From assembly GCA_964424115.1 (NCBI GenBank), contig CAYRHN010000023.1, positions 1 through 41,651 of the forward strand: 41,651 bases of DNA, read 5' to 3'. The notes beneath the pieces were generated by a model. The model worked only from the letters and a program-made list of their open reading frames with translations, did not search any database and was not told the origin of the DNA. Below, piece after piece: positions 41,040-41,651 of this stretch. A program made the translations under genes and the position numbers. How positions within the stretch are numbered: the stretch's first letter is position 1; the number at the start of each line of letters is the position of its first letter. The stretch comes from CAYRHN01 sp964424115. GTDB taxonomy: Bacteria > Chloroflexota > Anaerolineae > Anaerolineales > Anaerolineaceae.

Positions 41040-41068
41040 TTGCGTTAAGGTTTTTCCTGTGATATCAT
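41040..41068 (+). promoter_or_regulatory. Possible promoter giving a leaderless transcript
   Basis: TTGCGT (41040-41045), a 17-base spacer and TATCAT (41063-41068), with an upstream TG. The ATG of the next gene is at 41076, just where transcription should begin, and no ribosome-binding site is visible. Confidence 0.45.
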
Positions 41069-41075
41069 AGCAAGC

Positions 41076-41489
41076 ATGCCTGCCCCCGCAGAACGCCCAC
41101 ATTTCACCTTTGATCTCTTGCTGACCATCTTTGGCTTTTGCGTGGTTTCGCTGCTGGGGTGGATGCGCTTCAGCAATGCCTTATGGCTGCAAGATCTTCT
41201 GGCTGAATACCACCTGACAGTCTCCCCGCTCTACCTGGCCTTAAGCGGTGCGGCCTGGGGGATCCTCTCCCTCTTCACTGCGCTGTGGTTGGCGCTGCGC
41301 CGTCGCGGCGCGCCGATGGTCTCCGGCCTGACAGCTACGGTAATGGTGGTATGGTACTGGCTGGACCGCTTACTGCTGACCCAGTCCGAGGCAGCCAATG
41401 CCAACACCTGGTTTGCGATTGGCGCCAGCCTGTTGGGGCTGCTCTTCGCCTGGGTGGTGCCTCATCTGCAAAAAGGCTGGGGAAAGTAA
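41076..41489 (+). CDS. Small four-helix membrane protein of unknown function
   Basis: A 137-residue protein with about four membrane helices (~13-31, 48-70, 79-97 and 107-128), a polar N-terminus and a Lys-rich C-terminus. No family is recognised. There is no Shine-Dalgarno before the ATG, and the candidate -10 ends seven bases upstream, so the message may be leaderless. Downstream (41490-41651) only a weak hairpin near 41497-41514 and AT-rich sequence are seen. Confidence 0.75.
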   Translation: MPAPAERPHFTFDLLLTIFGFCVVSLLGWMRFSNALWLQDLLAEYHLTVSPLYLALSGAAWGILSLFTALWLALRRRGAPMVSGLTATVMVVWYWLDRLLLTQSEAANANTWFAIGASLLGLLFAWVVPHLQKGWGK

Positions 41490-41651
41490 AATCCCACCGC
41501 AATCCCCCTGCGGGGCACTTAGACGCCAAGACCCAATAGAACACAATGGATTTTTACGAAATTATTTGAACTTCGTGTTCCTTAGTTTCTTTTTTCGATA
41601 CTGTATCTTTAGTTCATGAAATAGGGGAGAGAAGAAAAATAGCTTGATCGC

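Overview
The window (41,651 bases, mostly GC-rich) looks like a chromosomal segment of a Chloroflexota bacterium, probably of the Anaerolineae. This placement is an inference. It rests on lipoproteins whose mature ends carry a VKT(I/V)EVEKTVEV tether followed by a Pro/Thr linker, secreted proteins ending in a short LF(I/L)P(I/F) tail, an archaeal-size aspartyl-tRNA synthetase, and many small multi-pass membrane proteins of unrecognised family. No phage, insertion sequence, integrase or CRISPR array was found.

Layout. 1-181: the end of an upstream gene and an apparent remnant of a secreted protein gene. 182-1810: a DUF998-like membrane protein and an APH-family kinase, convergent. 1835-2310: an elongator tRNA-Met gene (minus strand) with five tandem degenerate copies of its 3' half on one side and a 5'-half copy on the other; both kinds of copy carry a small palindromic insertion. 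2386-6087 (minus): an ATPase/winged-helix regulator, a GT-C-like membrane glycosyltransferase and a pentapeptide-repeat protein. 6288-13144 (plus): two paralogous secreted subtilisin-like proteins, one with an intact catalytic apparatus and one that has lost the oxyanion Asn and probably the nucleophilic Ser, with two near-identical DNA tracts between them. 13214-18773 (plus): a small membrane protein coupled to a lipoprotein/transmembrane/kinase fusion, then a vWA lipoprotein behind a Pho-box-like triple repeat, then an exported nucleoside hydrolase. 18824-20367: mutM and a membrane-anchored protein. 20374-24469 (minus): an O-antigen-ligase/TPR protein, a NifU C-terminal-domain protein and a cyclic-nucleotide-binding-domain protein. 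24721-24954: a 77-aa protein behind a strong promoter overlapped by a LexA-like palindrome.

25025-30250 (minus) is a seven-gene, tightly coupled cluster: a membrane-anchored protein, an M16 peptidase pair (one with the zinc motif, one without), acpS, a metallophosphoesterase and a ParB-like-fold protein. 30376-31713: an adrenodoxin-reductase-like flavoprotein. 31933-33532 (minus): an M19 dipeptidase and a four-helix membrane protein. 33784-36459: a hybrid histidine kinase (GAF-HisKA-HATPase-pseudoREC-REC-HPt) with its own sigma70-type promoter. 36449-40840 (minus): a B12-binding mutase subunit, meaB, aspS, a GNAT acetyltransferase and prs. 41076-41489: a small membrane protein with a possibly leaderless promoter.

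Most promising for novelty are the tRNA-derived repeat array, the protease/pseudo-protease pair shaped by apparent gene conversion, the lipoprotein-kinase fusion, and the Pho-box-like control region in front of an exported vWA/nucleoside-hydrolase pair. All functional calls are from reading motifs by eye; no database search was possible.
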